From G963674955 sp963674955 (GTDB taxonomy: Bacteria > Desulfobacterota > Desulfovibrionia > Desulfovibrionales > Desulfovibrionaceae): a stretch of 64,000 bases of DNA. The stretch lies in the NCBI GenBank assembly GCA_963674955.2, contig CAXXKR010000004.1, positions 372,001-436,000 on the forward strand. The letters run 5' to 3'. Of the stretch, positions 1 to 8,637 are shown piece after piece (position 1 is the stretch's first letter; each line of letters begins with the position of its first letter). Below the pieces are notes generated by a model. It was given only the letters and a program-made list of their open reading frames with translations. It was not told where the DNA came from and made no database searches. Both the position numbers and the translations under genes were made by a program.

Positions 1-624
1 ATTGAAGTGTCGTGCTGCGTAGTTGCGGATGCGTCTGTATATGCGGCGAAACCAGTCCAGGTCGTGGACTTCGTCGATGCCCATGCCTCCGCCGCCGGCC
101 GAGGCCTTGATGAGGACAACCGGGCGTTTGATGCCTTGCTTTTCCTGGAAATTAAAGAGATTGGTGGCGATGGATTCGGCTTCGATCTCGTCGTATATTG
201 CCCTGTCGGAACCGGGGACAGTGGGGATGTCGAGTTTTCTGGCCAGCCGCTTGGTGTTGATCTTGTCGCCGAGGTCCCTGATGACCCACCAGGACGGACC
301 GATGAAGATCAGCTTGCGGTCACGTTCGGAAACACGTCTTGCGAAACGGAAATTCTCGGAGAAAAAGCCGTATCCGGGATGGATGGCCGTTGCTCCTGAA
401 TCGTCGGCTACGGATAACAGATCGCCGGCTTCAGTGTATTTGCTGATCTTGTAGAGAGATTTTTCGCCGCCGAGCTTTCTTGCCAGATCAACATGGCCCG
501 ATTCGATGTCTTCTGCTGTATGCACGGCCACGAATTCAATTCCCAATTCATGGCAGGCCTGCATGATGCGCACTGCTATTTCGCCTCTGTTGGCGATAAG
601 AATTTTATGTTTGTTCATTCTCAT
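1..624 (-). CDS. Biotin carboxylase, N-terminal part (runs off the window)
   Basis: The first ~208 residues of a biotin carboxylase, cut by the left edge. The N terminus reads MRMNKHKILIANRGEIAVRI, the classic opening of the biotin carboxylase N-terminal domain, followed by IHPGYGFFSEN and then the ATP-grasp glycine loop KASAGGGGMGI near residue 185. The family carboxylates enzyme-bound biotin with ATP and bicarbonate. The parent enzyme (acetyl-CoA, pyruvate or another acyl-CoA carboxylase) cannot be decided from this fragment. Two ATGs are possible, at 624 and 618; neither has a strong Shine-Dalgarno sequence, and the longer one is given. The gene is divergent from the oxidoreductase at 875, with about 250 bases between them in which I see no other gene. 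Confidence 0.88.
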   Translation of the reverse strand, partial: MRMNKHKILIANRGEIAVRIMQACHELGIEFVAVHTAEDIESGHVDLARKLGGEKSLYKISKYTEAGDLLSVADDSGATAIHPGYGFFSENFRFARRVSERDRKLIFIGPSWWVIRDLGDKINTKRLARKLDIPTVPGSDRAIYDEIEAESIATNLFNFQEKQGIKRPVVLIKASAGGGGMGIDEVHDLDWFRRIYRRIRNYAARHFN

Positions 625-874
625 GTTGCTTTTCGGTGTGGTGACGAAGAGATTTCCCTAGGCGACGCAAGGGATAGCCCTTCTCGACCATTCTTGCAAC
701 CTTATTCGATTGCCATAAAAAAAGTAATTATTTCAAGCGATTGATGTCCAACCACTTTCCCCCCAGTCAATGGTGGATTTTCCCGGAAAAAATAGTTAGC
801 TAGTGCACAATGAGCAGGCCCCGCTGCTTTGTTCATTAAATCAACTTACCCAGATTAATAGAGGGAGTAAAGAT

Positions 875-2137
875 ATGAAATACGTCATTGTCGGAAACGG
901 CGTCGCCGCCATCGGTGCCATCGAAGGGGTGCGAAGCCGCGACAAGGAAGGAAAGCTGGTCGTAATCAGCGATGAAAAGGTTCCCACTTACGGCCGTCCT
1001 CTTATTTCCTATTATCTCGCGGACAAGATCAAACTCGAAACCCTGCCTTTTCGTCCCGAAGAATTTTACGTGAAAAACAAGATCGAGATGAAGCTTGCTT
1101 CCAGGGTTGTGTCCCTCGACACCAAATCCAGGGAAGTGATCCTGGAAGATGGCGGAAAAGTGTCTTACGACAAACTGCTTCTGGCCACGGGCGGTTCACC
1201 CGTCACTCCCGATCTGCCCGGAATAGACGGCGAGGGCGTGTACAATTTCACTACCGTGGCCCATGCCGAGTCCCTGAAGAATCTTGAAGGCAAAGTGAAG
1301 AAGGTCGCTGTGATCGGCGCCGGACTCATAGCCCTCAAGGCTGCGGAAGGCTTTGCAGGCAAGGATGTGGAGGTCACCCTGATTGTCCGCTCGCGGATCA
1401 TGCGGGCTTATTTCGACGAGGCTGCGGGCGAGATGGTTGTCTATCATTTGGAAAGGAACGGCCTTAAATTTCTGCAGGGCGCGAACACCACGGCCATTGC
1501 CAGGGACGAAAGCGGCAAGGTCGTCGGTGTCGAGACGGACAAGGGCTTTGTGGAAGCGGACGCCGTTATCGTCGCCGCCGGGGTGAGACCTCACGCCGAT
1601 CTGGCCGTGTCCTGCGGAATTCGCGTGAACAAGGGCATTGTTGCCGACGACTTCATGCGCACCAGCGATCCGAACGTGTTCGCGGCTGGAGACGTGGCCG
1701 AGGCCAAGGATCTTCTGACAGGCGAGTACACCGTGCGCCCCATCTGGCCCAACGCCTACAATCAGGGGCTTTACGCCGGGTACAACATGGCCGGCGCGGA
1801 GACGTCCTATGCCGGCGGACTGGCCATGAACTCCATCACTTATTACGGCCTGCCCACTGTCACGGTTGGCGAGTCCATGCTGCAGGACGAAAGCGGACTG
1901 GAGATTTACACTCACCTGGACAAGGACAATTTCATATACCGCAAATTGGCCTTCAGAGGCGACATCCTGGCGGGCTGCATACTCATCGGCGACATAGACG
2001 GCGCCGGTTTTTACACCACCTTCATCAAAAACAAGTTTCCCGTGGATGCCGAGGCCAAGGCTCAACTCGTTGCCGGGACTCCTTCACCTGCGCTCTGGCC
2101 GGACGAGTATATAGAGTCCATGCACGAGAATCCTTAA
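875..2137 (+). CDS. FAD-dependent NAD(P) oxidoreductase (pyridine nucleotide-disulfide family)
   Basis: 420 residues. The start ATG at 875 is chosen because GAGGGAG lies just upstream and the protein then opens directly with the FAD-binding Rossmann motif VIVGNGVAAIGAIEG. A second dinucleotide motif, VAVIGAGLIALKAAEG, near residue 150 binds NAD(P)H, and the FAD-closing motif NVFAAGDVAEA lies near residue 270. The C-terminal ~100 residues form the usual interface domain. Family members include NADH oxidases, rubredoxin/ferredoxin reductases and nitrite-reductase-like flavoproteins. I see no CxxxxC redox pair, so it is more likely a reductase feeding another carrier than a disulfide reductase. 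The electron acceptor is unknown. It stands alone and ends in a strong terminator. Confidence 0.85.
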   Translation: MKYVIVGNGVAAIGAIEGVRSRDKEGKLVVISDEKVPTYGRPLISYYLADKIKLETLPFRPEEFYVKNKIEMKLASRVVSLDTKSREVILEDGGKVSYDKLLLATGGSPVTPDLPGIDGEGVYNFTTVAHAESLKNLEGKVKKVAVIGAGLIALKAAEGFAGKDVEVTLIVRSRIMRAYFDEAAGEMVVYHLERNGLKFLQGANTTAIARDESGKVVGVETDKGFVEADAVIVAAGVRPHADLAVSCGIRVNKGIVADDFMRTSDPNVFAAGDVAEAKDLLTGEYTVRPIWPNAYNQGLYAGYNMAGAETSYAGGLAMNSITYYGLPTVTVGESMLQDESGLEIYTHLDKDNFIYRKLAFRGDILAGCILIGDIDGAGFYTTFIKNKFPVDAEAKAQLVAGTPSPALWPDEYIESMHENP

Positions 2138-2167
2138 CGGGGCAATAGTTTCGATTGATTTTGTTGG

Positions 2168-2198
2168 GGGCCGCGGTTGATTCGCGGCCCTTTTTTTT
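2168..2198 (+). terminator. Rho-independent terminator of the oxidoreductase gene
   Basis: Perfect 8-bp stem GGGCCGCG/CGCGGCCC with a 7-base loop, followed by eight T. It starts 30 bases after the stop codon at 2137. Confidence 0.9.
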
Positions 2199-2216
2199 GA
2201 TCTCTTTGCCGGGCGC

Positions 2217-2256
2217 AAAAAACGAAAAAGCCTCCGAGGGACCGTCCCTGGAGGCT
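2217..2256 (-). terminator. Rho-independent terminator on the minus strand
   Basis: Minus-strand hairpin AGCCTCC...GGAGGCT with a near-continuous inner stem, followed by TTTTTCGTTTTTT. Read on the plus strand it is followed only by GTTTTC, so the minus direction is the better terminator. Confidence 0.75.
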
Positions 2257-2285
2257 GTTTTCGCAACTGTTTGCAAAAGAAGGAT
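2217..2285 (-). ncRNA. Candidate sigma-54-dependent small RNA (about 65-70 nt)
   Basis: The minus strand carries a consensus sigma-54 promoter at 2311-2296, predicting a start at about 2285 (an A). About 29 bases later comes a strong hairpin (arms AGCCTCC and GGAGGCT with an inner GGGAC/GTCCC type stem, 2256-2230), followed by five T, CG and six T. A transcript would therefore be only 65-70 nt: a short 5' leader plus the terminator hairpin. It has no credible reading frame. No other minus-strand gene is present that would need this terminator. This is inference from promoter and terminator spacing only. Confidence 0.5.
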
Positions 2286-2295
2286 ACTTCCTTTT

Positions 2296-2311
2296 AGCAA
2301 CCTGCGTGCCA
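2296..2311 (-). promoter_or_regulatory. Sigma-54 (RpoN) promoter, consensus match
   Basis: The minus strand reads TGGCACG-CAGG-TTGCT, a full match to the -24/-12 consensus TGGCACG-N4-TTGCW. The invariant GG and GC have the required spacing. The only downstream unit on this strand is the terminator at 2256-2217. The plus-strand site at 8060-8075 is identical at 15 of 16 positions. Confidence 0.75.
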
Positions 2312-2785
2312 GATTACGGATAGAAAGGATAAAATTTTTAAAGTTAGTTGTTTCAATCTGTTATGGTCGTAAAAGATGTGGCGAGGTTCGCTTGGAATAC
2401 TTGCGCCCGGTATAAAATATTTAACTCCGGCTCTCCCCGTCCAGGTTCGGGGTTGGTTATGTCTGGCAATATCTATCTGTAATGACTAGACAAACAAAAT
2501 AATTGGCCAAGGCGAATGAAAGGGAAAAGATTTTTAACTTTGTCAGGGCTTGAATCCGTGAAAATGAGGAATGGCATTTCAGTTCATTCTTCGAGGACGT
2601 TTCATTCAACCTCATGGCCTGCTGGCATGGGCATTGCTAATCACATATGACGGCCAATTCTTTGCGAGTTAGATTTATCTTTTTATAGCAGTATGTTATC
2701 ATATGTTGGCCCTCTGCATGATTGCGCAAAAGTGGTGCTGGATTCAATGTAGTAATCGCTAATGATTATGAAGGGAGCTGTTAAG
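2312..2785. other. Noncoding gap upstream of the histidine kinase
   Basis: No gene is visible. A small CCCCG/CGGGG hairpin lies near 2437-2455. A weak sigma-54-like GG-N10-GC arrangement (CGGC...TTGCG, 2651-2666, plus strand) could serve the kinase but matches the consensus poorly. Confidence 0.4.
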
Positions 2786-4459
2786 GTGCAACATTACAAT
2801 GATGTTCGCAGGCGGATTCTGGGCGGCATGATCCTGGTGCCGGTGATTCCATTCATCATGTCCATGATCATCGGGTACAAGTCTTTTGTCGCTTCCCTGG
2901 AAGAAAGCGCCAATACTTCAATGAGAACAATCGCCCTTGATCATCGGGACATGATTTCCGACTACCTGGGCGAACGCAGCTCGGACCTGAATCTAATACT
3001 TAAAACGATCGGTCCCGATAAATTGATGCAGGAAGCTGAATTGTCCGAGGTGTTTTCACTTCTGCAGGAGAAATCGCCAGCCTTTATGGATTTGGGGCTG
3101 CTGAAGGATGACGGCAGACACGCCGTGTACATCGGACCCTACAACCTGGGAGACAAGGACTATTCGCAGTCCGAGTGGTTCAACGAGGTCATGGCCAAGG
3201 GAAGCTATGTGAGCGACGTTTTTCTCGGCTTCAGGAATGTCCCCCATTTCATTGTGGCGGTGCGCCGTGAATCGGGCGGACGAAGTTGGGTTTTGCGCGC
3301 CACCATAGATTCAACTGTCTTCGGCCGCCTTGTGGAACACGTCAGCATCGGCAAAACCGGGGAAGCATACATAATTAATGATATCGGAGAATTTCAGACT
3401 GAACGCCGATCAGGAGGGCGGTTGCTGGACAAGGACGTGCACAAGTACCCGGCCCAGCAGCCGGGCGTGATGACTTTTATGGGCGAGGACAACGGTCAGG
3501 AATATCTTTACGCTTCCGCGGTTCTCAAAGAGGGTGGCTGGCGTCTGGTGGTCAGGCAGGAAAAGGACGACGCCCTGAGCGCGGTCAGAGACGCATCGCG
3601 GCTTATCGTCTGGGTCGCCGTTTTGGGTGGCATTCTGATTATGGTCCTGGCCTTTTTTCTCAGCGGAAGGATCGTCGCCGCCCTCAAACGCAAGGATTAC
3701 GAAAAGGAGAGCCTGTCCAATCAGCTGGTCCGGGCCACGCGCTTGGCGGAATTGGGCGAAATGTCGGCCGGCATTGCCCATGAGATCAACAATCCGTTGC
3801 AGATCATGAAGAGCGACCTGACTCTCATGGACATGATTATGGATGACATGGAACAGGGTGATGTCAAGCAGACTTCGGAATCGGTCAGGGAACTGCGCGA
3901 ATCCATGGAACAGTTGAAGCTTCAGATAAGCAGATGCGCGAAGATCACCCGGTCCATTCTCAAGTTTGGACGGTACAGCGAACCTGAAAAGGTGGATGTC
4001 GATCTCAATTTATATTTGTCGGAAGTGTGCGGCATGGTCGAACAAAAGGCTGCGGTTTCCGGCATCGATTTCAGCTACCGGGTGTCCGACGATGCCCCGA
4101 AGATTCATGGTGATCCCGCTCAGTTGCAGCAGGTGTTGCTCAATCTTCTGAACAACGCCATTCACGCAATAATCGAGCGGCACGGCTCCAGTGGAGGATT
4201 GTTGTCCGTAACCGCCGGGTCCGGCCTGAACGGCATGGCCGATGTCAAGGTCATCGACAACGGCTCTGGAATATCCAGGAAAAACCTGGACCGCGTGTTC
4301 ACTCCGTTTTTCACCACCAAGCCGACGGGGCAGGGCACGGGACTGGGCCTGTCCGTGTGCTACGGCATAGTCGCCGGCATGGGTGGGAGCATGAATGTGG
4401 AAAGCGAGGAAGGGCAGGGAACGACCTTTACCGTCAGCCTGCCCGTCGTTCGTTCCTGA
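2786..4459 (+). CDS. Membrane-bound sensor histidine kinase with periplasmic Cache-type sensor (orphan)
   Basis: 557 residues from a GTG start that sits 8 bases after AAGGGAG; an ATG 24 bases upstream has no ribosome site. One membrane helix near residues 10-30 and another near 270-290 flank a ~240-residue periplasmic sensor of dCache appearance. The dimerisation box reads MSAGIAHEINNPLQ with the phospho-acceptor His at about 332. The ATPase domain has an N box (LLNLLNNAIHAI), G1 (DNGSGIS) and G2 (GQGTGLGLSVCYGIV), all intact. The order resembles NtrB/DctB-type kinases that partner with sigma-54 activators. No response regulator adjoins it. Its stop codon directly abuts that of the convergent gene at 4460. 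Confidence 0.9.
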   Translation: MQHYNDVRRRILGGMILVPVIPFIMSMIIGYKSFVASLEESANTSMRTIALDHRDMISDYLGERSSDLNLILKTIGPDKLMQEAELSEVFSLLQEKSPAFMDLGLLKDDGRHAVYIGPYNLGDKDYSQSEWFNEVMAKGSYVSDVFLGFRNVPHFIVAVRRESGGRSWVLRATIDSTVFGRLVEHVSIGKTGEAYIINDIGEFQTERRSGGRLLDKDVHKYPAQQPGVMTFMGEDNGQEYLYASAVLKEGGWRLVVRQEKDDALSAVRDASRLIVWVAVLGGILIMVLAFFLSGRIVAALKRKDYEKESLSNQLVRATRLAELGEMSAGIAHEINNPLQIMKSDLTLMDMIMDDMEQGDVKQTSESVRELRESMEQLKLQISRCAKITRSILKFGRYSEPEKVDVDLNLYLSEVCGMVEQKAAVSGIDFSYRVSDDAPKIHGDPAQLQQVLLNLLNNAIHAIIERHGSSGGLLSVTAGSGLNGMADVKVIDNGSGISRKNLDRVFTPFFTTKPTGQGTGLGLSVCYGIVAGMGGSMNVESEEGQGTTFTVSLPVVRS

Positions 4460-7400
4460 TCAGAGGGTTTCCTCCACGATTTCCGGACACCTTTCCAACG
4501 TGTTCGGCATGGAAGAATGCTTCAGATTGATGGCCTGAATTTGTTTAAGGTATTTTGGATAACGCATGAGATAAAAAGACAGGGCCTTGGAAAAGCGCTT
4601 TCCGACCACCCCGTCAACGAAGAGGCGCGATATATCCCTTTCCTGGTTAAGTATCTGCTGCGAAACCAGGAAGATTTCTCTTTCTTCCGCCGTCATGGCG
4701 GCCAGGGCCTGTTTCAAGGCACTGGCCGCTCTGGGTTGGTACATCCAGAAGTACAAGAAATCCAATGCATTGGTCATGACAATTTTTTCCAGGCCGGTTT
4801 CCGACTCGCGCACCAGATTGATGAATGAATCAGGCTCGGCCATGGTTTTCAGCATGTCCTTTTCCGGGAAGAGGAGTTCCAGGTTTGTAAAGACCTGGAA
4901 CATCTGGCGCAGCTTTCCTTTGTAGTCCCATCTGCGCATGAGGATGTTTTGTCCCTTGTCGGCGAGGCCCTCTATGGCTCCGGCCACGCAATCCGAGGCG
5001 AGCTTGGATATTACCGCGGCCCATTTTTGCAGTATCATGTCAACTGCCAGGACTCCGCCGTAGGACAGGAGCAGGCCGACAACGGAGTTGAACGCCAAGG
5101 CTATGGGTATGGACAGCACGCTGCGGAAGAGGTTCAGGAAAGCGGCGGATTTTGGCAATCCCCGGAATATGTTGTGGCTGAAAATGTATATCCCGTTTGT
5201 CAGGGCCATGATTGAATACAGCAGCAGAGGGCTTGTCGTGGTGTTGATGTCGAAGCCGTTGTTCAGGATTTTTGTCTTCAGCAACCAGTCCAGCAGGGGG
5301 ACGGAAAAGCCGGTGAACATCAGGGAAGTGCAGATGCGGTCCCAACTCAGGTAGTCGTTCCAGCGCAGCAGGGAGGAACGACCGAGGCCGCCGCCGCCAA
5401 GTATCGACTGGATTATGTTGCGTACTCCGGTGATTCCGAACCAGATAAAAGCCCCCAGATAGGCAAGCACCCACCAGTCTTTCGTCAAGGCAAAAGTCGC
5501 GAAGGCCGGGATGAATCCGACCAGCACCTTGAGCGCGTTCAAGACGTTTCTGTTCAGATAGCGGGCTGAAAACGAGTGGTTGGAGGTTGTCGTCTTGCGG
5601 GGCTTAAGGGAAAAGCGGTTTTCCGAACTCTCCTGGATACCTCCCAAAGGGTATACGTTGCCCTGGCCTTCCGAATTTATGCAGAAACTTCTTGTTTTCC
5701 AGTCAGCCCGCTTGAAGCAAAAGATGTCCCTCAAAAAGGGAACGGAGCAGAGGGTATGCCCGAAATGGCGTCGCCCTGGGATTCTCGAATAAGTGACTTG
5801 CAGACTGAGTTCGGCAGTGGCCGGAATGGCTTGGCCCGTGGAGCCTTGCCGCCTGTTCAGATCCTTTCTGCCCTTGATCGGCAGCGTCTCGCGGACGACA
5901 AAGCCCATGCCTTGAGTGCGGGTTGACTGACCCGTGGAGCCGCTGCCGATGCGCGATTTGAGGGTCTGGCCCCGGTAGAAGTCCAGGAATGAATCTATGT
6001 CCCATAGTATATGGCTTAATTTGTTGAACCTTTCCTGGCAGCCCGAGTCCTGCCCGCAGCGCAGTTGTTCTGCTCTGGCCCTGATGATTCTCTTCACGGC
6101 GATTGCGCTGTTGCTGTTCAGGGCCATTTGAAGTTCGTTCAGGGCCAATCGCTGCTCAAGTCCTTTTCCGGGATGTGTCTTGATGCTGTAAAGTTCCAGG
6201 TGAGTAATATCCCCGCCGCAGTCGTAAAGAAGCTCGATAACGTCATCAATGGTCAGATCGGACGTTCCCAACGTAATCCTGCCCACGGGATGCAGCTTCT
6301 TGATTTTGCGGCTCAGGGCGGCGGGAGTGAGCGTAAGCAGTGACGGAACGTCCGGATCATCGGACGGGACAAAGGGGTTGGGCAGATCCGGGTTGGCGTC
6401 GGGCTTTAGGTATCGCTCGATGATCGTGTCCGGATCAAGGGAGTTGAGCGACTCAATCTGAATCTCAATTCTTTCCCTGGTTTCCTCGTTGGACTTGAGA
6501 TGCATAACCTGCAACTCTTCCACTCGTTCCCTGAGCAGGGGCAGGCTTTTTTCGTGGATGTACTTGCCAAGATGTTGCAGTGTCGGCTGGCCGGAACCAA
6601 CGGAAAGCATGAATTCTTGCTCGTCAAGATCGGGCAAGTCTGTGCCGAGTTCCTTTTCGAAAGATTGCTTGTGGTTTTTCACAAACGATTCCAGCGCGTT
6701 TACAACGTAACCCTGCTGATAGACTTGAACTTTACGGCCTTCAGCCATAAATCTCTGCATTGGTTCGGATTTCAAGAAATAAAGATAATCCTGCTTGTCG
6801 GTAAAACCTCTCGGCTCAAATATCATTCGAATGTATTTTCCACGGTGCCGTGAATACAATTCAAGTCCGACATGCACGGTTATGTCCATGATGGAGGCGG
6901 ACTCCAAAAGCTCTGCCGCAACGTTTGGATCGACGCAGTTGTAATAGACGACGGTAAGCCGCCGTATGCCCTTTATCCAGGCATCCATAATCAGATGTGT
7001 GGCTGATTTGCGTCCTTTGCTGTTGGCGTCGTGGACCCTGTCGTCAAAGGACACCTGGTTCCATTCTTCCGGCATCTCTATCAGATGGTACTTTTGCAGT
7101 TGCTGGTGGACTATGCGCGAGGAACCCAGAATCGCAGTCCGGAAGTCATGGGCCAGTCTGAGTTGCTTGTTCTGGTCGTCTCTGGATCTGACCAGTTCCT
7201 TCATGATCTGGATCAGGATTCTGGCCCTGTTGTTTCTATGGGTTCCCCTGGCCGTGGTCAAAACCTCGTCCTTGAGGGAACGCAGGGCATGAAGTCTTTC
7301 CTCGGCCATGCCGGTTTCAAGTGAGCCAAGCAAATGGATGACCGAATAGGCGACCCTTAATTCCTTTGAGGAGGCCAACTCCTTTATCCCGTGTGGGTGA

Positions 7401-7525
7401 AGGTAGGGAGTGAGAAGCTCCTTGAAGTCGCTGTGTTCACGATTACGCGTGAAAACATCGTTCACTATGTTCAGAAGCCGATAGTCCCGGTCGTCGAAAA
7501 AGATTTTTGATGGTTTTGCGTTCAT
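4460..7525 (-). CDS. Large membrane protein of unknown function (1021 residues)
   Basis: I do not recognise this family. Residues 1-600 look soluble and mainly helical. A conserved-looking alpha/beta segment lies near residues 180-260 (ATHLIMDAWIKGIRRLTVVY...IRMIFEPRGF). A beta-rich piece with several Cys and Arg lies near 560-620. About five membrane helices follow at roughly 655-830 (for example NALKVLVGFIPAFATFAL and VLSIPIALAFNSVVGLLLSY). A ~190-residue helical, charged tail ends the protein. No catalytic motif of a known enzyme is evident. The ATG at 7525 is preceded by CGGGA. It is a single gene, convergent with the histidine kinase and divergent from the signalling operon at 8210. It is clearly coding: long, uninterrupted, with normal codon use. 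Confidence 0.8.
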   Translation of the reverse strand: MNAKPSKIFFDDRDYRLLNIVNDVFTRNREHSDFKELLTPYLHPHGIKELASSKELRVAYSVIHLLGSLETGMAEERLHALRSLKDEVLTTARGTHRNNRARILIQIMKELVRSRDDQNKQLRLAHDFRTAILGSSRIVHQQLQKYHLIEMPEEWNQVSFDDRVHDANSKGRKSATHLIMDAWIKGIRRLTVVYYNCVDPNVAAELLESASIMDITVHVGLELYSRHRGKYIRMIFEPRGFTDKQDYLYFLKSEPMQRFMAEGRKVQVYQQGYVVNALESFVKNHKQSFEKELGTDLPDLDEQEFMLSVGSGQPTLQHLGKYIHEKSLPLLRERVEELQVMHLKSNEETRERIEIQIESLNSLDPDTIIERYLKPDANPDLPNPFVPSDDPDVPSLLTLTPAALSRKIKKLHPVGRITLGTSDLTIDDVIELLYDCGGDITHLELYSIKTHPGKGLEQRLALNELQMALNSNSAIAVKRIIRARAEQLRCGQDSGCQERFNKLSHILWDIDSFLDFYRGQTLKSRIGSGSTGQSTRTQGMGFVVRETLPIKGRKDLNRRQGSTGQAIPATAELSLQVTYSRIPGRRHFGHTLCSVPFLRDIFCFKRADWKTRSFCINSEGQGNVYPLGGIQESSENRFSLKPRKTTTSNHSFSARYLNRNVLNALKVLVGFIPAFATFALTKDWWVLAYLGAFIWFGITGVRNIIQSILGGGGLGRSSLLRWNDYLSWDRICTSLMFTGFSVPLLDWLLKTKILNNGFDINTTTSPLLLYSIMALTNGIYIFSHNIFRGLPKSAAFLNLFRSVLSIPIALAFNSVVGLLLSYGGVLAVDMILQKWAAVISKLASDCVAGAIEGLADKGQNILMRRWDYKGKLRQMFQVFTNLELLFPEKDMLKTMAEPDSFINLVRESETGLEKIVMTNALDFLYFWMYQPRAASALKQALAAMTAEEREIFLVSQQILNQERDISRLFVDGVVGKRFSKALSFYLMRYPKYLKQIQAINLKHSSMPNTLERCPEIVEETL

Positions 7526-7971
7526 GTTGTCCCGAAGAATGAGTCGCCGGTTTCCGGCAAGGTTTTAGGCTTTTGTGTTTTGAACTTTGCAATCAAATCG
7601 GTGAAAGTCAATTGTAACAAAAAAAATAAAAGCACAAAACATTCCATCAGGATTATTCTTCCATTATTAACTGCTTGCATCTCGTTTTTCTTTTCAGTTC
7701 ATGGGAAAATCATCCGCTCTCAGCTGTGATTTTCGCCGTTGAATCCAAAAAAAGAATCTCGCAAATCTCGCAATGATCGATTTTGCAAAACTCTTTCCGA
7801 CGGATGGCGGCAATTCTAATATCCAGAGCACCTGCCAGATTTGCTGTATTTAGCCAAATAAAAAATATTTTAGCAAAATTTTCTTTAATTACAGTATAGT
7901 ATATAAAATATTTTGCCCTAGAAGTGAATATCCTGTCTATTTTCTGGAGGATGGTGAGCTCTTCTTTTTTG
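7526..7971. other. AT-rich intergenic region
   Basis: No gene is visible. The stretch is markedly AT-rich, especially 7850-7920, which has several TAAAATATTTT-like inverted runs. It could bend or bind nucleoid proteins ahead of the sigma-54 promoter at 8060. Confidence 0.4.
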
Positions 7972-8008
7972 TTGCGGCAAATGGTTTCCGGTAATGTCTT
8001 GCGCGCAA
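7972..8008 (+). promoter_or_regulatory. Two short palindromes, possible activator sites of the sigma-54 promoter
   Basis: TTGCGGCAA (7972-7980) and the perfect palindrome TTGCGCGCAA (7999-8008) lie about 78-114 bases before the predicted start at 8086. That is the usual distance for enhancer-binding protein sites. Their role is inferred. Confidence 0.35.
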
Positions 8009-8059
8009 TCTAATACCATTTTTATCATTTATTATTATGTATTTCAGGTCATTACGTCA

Positions 8060-8075
8060 TGGCATGCAGGTTGCT
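8060..8075 (+). promoter_or_regulatory. Sigma-54 (RpoN) promoter of the receiver/SLC13 operon
   Basis: TGGCATG-CAGG-TTGCT differs from the consensus by one base (C to T) and predicts a start near 8086, 124 bases ahead of the first gene. The same core followed by TAA also occurs on the minus strand at 2311-2296. Confidence 0.7.
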
Positions 8076-8209
8076 AATGTCACTACGCAAGCAGCATGCT
8101 CTATATGGCAATACGAGGTGTTGCTTAAATGTTTTCAGTCTGCCCTGTTCGTGAATAAGGCTCAATGAATGTTGGATCAATGTGAATATAATTTACATGG
8201 TAGATAAGA

Positions 8210-8599
8210 ATGAAATTGAAGAGCAGTCAGAATAAATTTTTTGTAGCTGATGATGATCCTTTGTTTATGTATAAGGTAAACAAACTGTTCAGCATGATGG
8301 ATTATAAGGTTTATACCGCTGATAGCATAGGTGAAATTGCAAAAGTGTTAAGTAATGAAAATATTGAAATAATATTTTTAAACATAAAGCTTCTTGGTAG
8401 TGCATGGAAACAATTTATTCAAAATATAAAGAAAGATAGCTCAAAATCATACATAATTATAATGACCGATACAAACTTTATAGATATTGCTGCCGAAGCA
8501 ATTAATTATGGTGCTGATGAACTGATGGTTAAACCAATATCAATGAAGACCATACTTACTAAAACAGAAGAGGTCTTGAATAGAGTTGTGGGGAGTTAG
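8210..8599 (+). CDS. Degenerate receiver-domain protein (phospho-acceptor Asp replaced by Asn)
   Basis: 129 residues, a stand-alone receiver fold. The acidic pocket (VADDD, residues 14-16), the switch Thr (IIIMTDT, T86) and the conserved Lys (ELMVKPIS, K108) are kept. The position of the phosphorylated Asp is Asn58: IIFLNIK, against VVILDVK in the neighbour at 8638. It should therefore not be phosphorylated in the ordinary way and may act as a constitutive or binding-only module. Base use is far more AT-rich than the next genes (many ATA, AAT and TTA codons), which suggests separate origin or relaxed selection. It lies first downstream of the sigma-54 promoter, with 38 bases to the next gene. 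Confidence 0.82.
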   Translation: MKLKSSQNKFFVADDDPLFMYKVNKLFSMMDYKVYTADSIGEIAKVLSNENIEIIFLNIKLLGSAWKQFIQNIKKDSSKSYIIIMTDTNFIDIAAEAINYGADELMVKPISMKTILTKTEEVLNRVVGS

Positions 8600-8637
8600 A
8601 TTGAAAATGCACTCAAGCATAAGTCAGGAGGTTATCA

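Noticed and set aside
1196..2065. 289-residue reading frame on the minus strand inside the oxidoreductase gene
   Set aside because: It is the antisense shadow of a clear FAD oxidoreductase, has no ribosome site and low-complexity composition.
2651..2666. Sigma-54 promoter for the histidine kinase
   Set aside because: Only the GG/GC spacing and TTGC match; four of the other consensus bases differ, so I do not list it as a promoter.
7950..8013. 20-codon frame in the AT-rich gap before the degenerate receiver
   Set aside because: The GGAGG abuts its start with no room for initiation, and it overlaps the putative activator sites.
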